Source: Prinia subflava
Taxonomy: Eukaryota; Chordata; Aves; Passeriformes; Cisticolidae
Length of the DNA stretch: 64,000 bases
Assembly: GCF_021018805.1 (NCBI RefSeq)
Contig: NC_086250.1
Span: 68,335,322 to 68,399,321 of the forward strand
Direction: 5' to 3'
Shown here piece after piece: positions 63,061 through 64,000 of the stretch. The notes under the pieces are model-generated. The model was not told where the DNA came from and ran no database searches. It was given only the letters and a program-made list of their open reading frames with translations. Numbering within the stretch: the first letter of the stretch is position 1; every line of letters starts with the position of its first letter. A program made the translations under genes and the position numbers.

Positions 63061-64000
63061 TCACATATTATTTTAATTGACTGCCATTTCGGAAACATCT
63101 TCCAACCTGGGAGTTTGTATCCTACTTCCAGTCTGCAAAGTCATCACAAATCCTCCTGAGCATTTTCCATATTCCTCGGTTTTTAGGTTTTTGCATTTAT
63201 ATTTATTTCCGAGACTTCTTGCAAAGCTCCCCTCAAAGGGGGCTGGAATTTGCTAGCATGGCATGCATATTTGTACAGCAATGCTGACCACATTCACAAG
63301 AGACTGACTGTGATCACTAACACAAGAGACAGGAGGATTTTCCATGTGACTTTTTTTTCTCCTGTATTGGTTTTGAGTGGTTTTGTATTTTGTTGGATTT
63401 TTTTTAATCACAATGTAGTAATCACAAACCCTGGGAGGAGATTTACTATCCACAGATACTATCCCTGAGGCTGCCCTTTTTTACACCTTTAAACACATAC
63501 AGAAAACCTGTTCTTCACTCCCTGCCAGGTTCTTTCTGCTTCACCACTCCCAACATGTTCCTTTTTCATCACTCCCTCCCCCTTCCCGCTCATTTGTTTT
63601 AGTAGTTCTTCCCCAGGACTCTGCAATTCTTCAAACAGTTCTTTTTGGAGGGCAGCACCTCCTTGACTACACTAAAATCCCTCCTGAAACACATCTGCTG
63701 AACTGCTTGTAAGAAGTTAGTTCTGAAAATTGTGTCTCTCTTTATATTTTTCCAAGCCCAAATTCACCTACCCAGGTGCACCCTAGACTTCAGCTGGGAG
63801 CAACGGATTGAGAATGGGGGGAGAAACATCTCTGGTGGATCATTCTGAACACCTAAGATTTAATGTAATGGAACTATTAATAATATATAAGAAAAGAATT
63901 ATCCAGAGCTTCTTAGTCGGAAAAATCTACAGCTCAAGTCCCATCTGAATCAAAGAAAGATTTTTTTTTCCCTGTTCACTGGGACATGAATTAATACCAA
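63061..64000. other. AT-rich unique non-coding DNA
   Basis: No gene or recognised repeat. T-rich runs occur at 63352-63359 and 63961-63970. Confidence 0.5.

Noticed and set aside
1..64000. CRISPR array, tRNA, rRNA, operon, prophage or bacterial gene
   Set aside because: No regularly spaced direct repeats, no cloverleaf with conserved A/B boxes noticed, and no dense long frames; the window is clearly vertebrate non-coding DNA.

Overview
This 64 kb window looks like non-coding DNA from a vertebrate nuclear genome, most likely a bird. The main evidence is at least five truncated copies of CR1, the dominant LINE of birds and other sauropsids. Further support comes from vertebrate-type microsatellites (CA/TG, TA, CT, AAT), homopolymer A/T tracts, generally scarce CpG, and no dense arrangement of long open reading frames. 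No complete protein-coding gene, rRNA, tRNA, CRISPR array, operon or bacterial feature could be supported. The longest open frames (about 130-195 codons) have no domain I recognise and are about what chance gives in 64 kb. The window is therefore either intergenic (a gene desert) or inside a large intron, and the sequence alone does not say which.

Layout. 1-9.5 kb: AT-rich unique DNA; the first ~260 bases hold a tight CpG cluster beside a homeodomain-type TAATTA core. 9.57-10.52 kb: two minus-strand CR1 pieces. 13.0-14.1 kb: a CpG-dense, enhancer-like stretch, a poly-A run, a (TG)n repeat and a compound CA/TA/TG repeat. 14.48-15.45 kb: the longest CR1 copy (plus strand, reverse-transcriptase end to 3' end, with an internal deletion). 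17.2 kb: an AT/CA-rich simple repeat. 22.4-22.87 kb: the most promoter- or first-exon-like place, with CpGs, a G-quadruplex motif, a short ATG frame in good context and splice-donor-like sites. 23.3-24.7 kb: two exon-like open stretches on the minus strand, purine/poly-A tracts and a perfect 14-bp hairpin. 26.8-37.4 kb: unique DNA with several candidate conserved non-coding elements. 37.78-38.10 kb: a CR1 with an inverted 5' part. 38.7-38.94 kb: another minus-strand exon-like open stretch. 41.94-42.43 kb: a minus-strand CR1 with an intact 3' end. 42.7-49.3 kb: a cluster of CNE-like segments. 49.3-61.6 kb: mostly featureless AT-rich DNA. 61.6-63.1 kb: a more GC-rich patch.

How it may work: if anything here is functional, it is most likely cis-regulatory DNA (enhancers or an alternative promoter) for a gene outside the window. 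That is inference from CpG retention, motif content and absence of repeats, and needs cross-species alignment. I found no previously undescribed biological system that I can defend.
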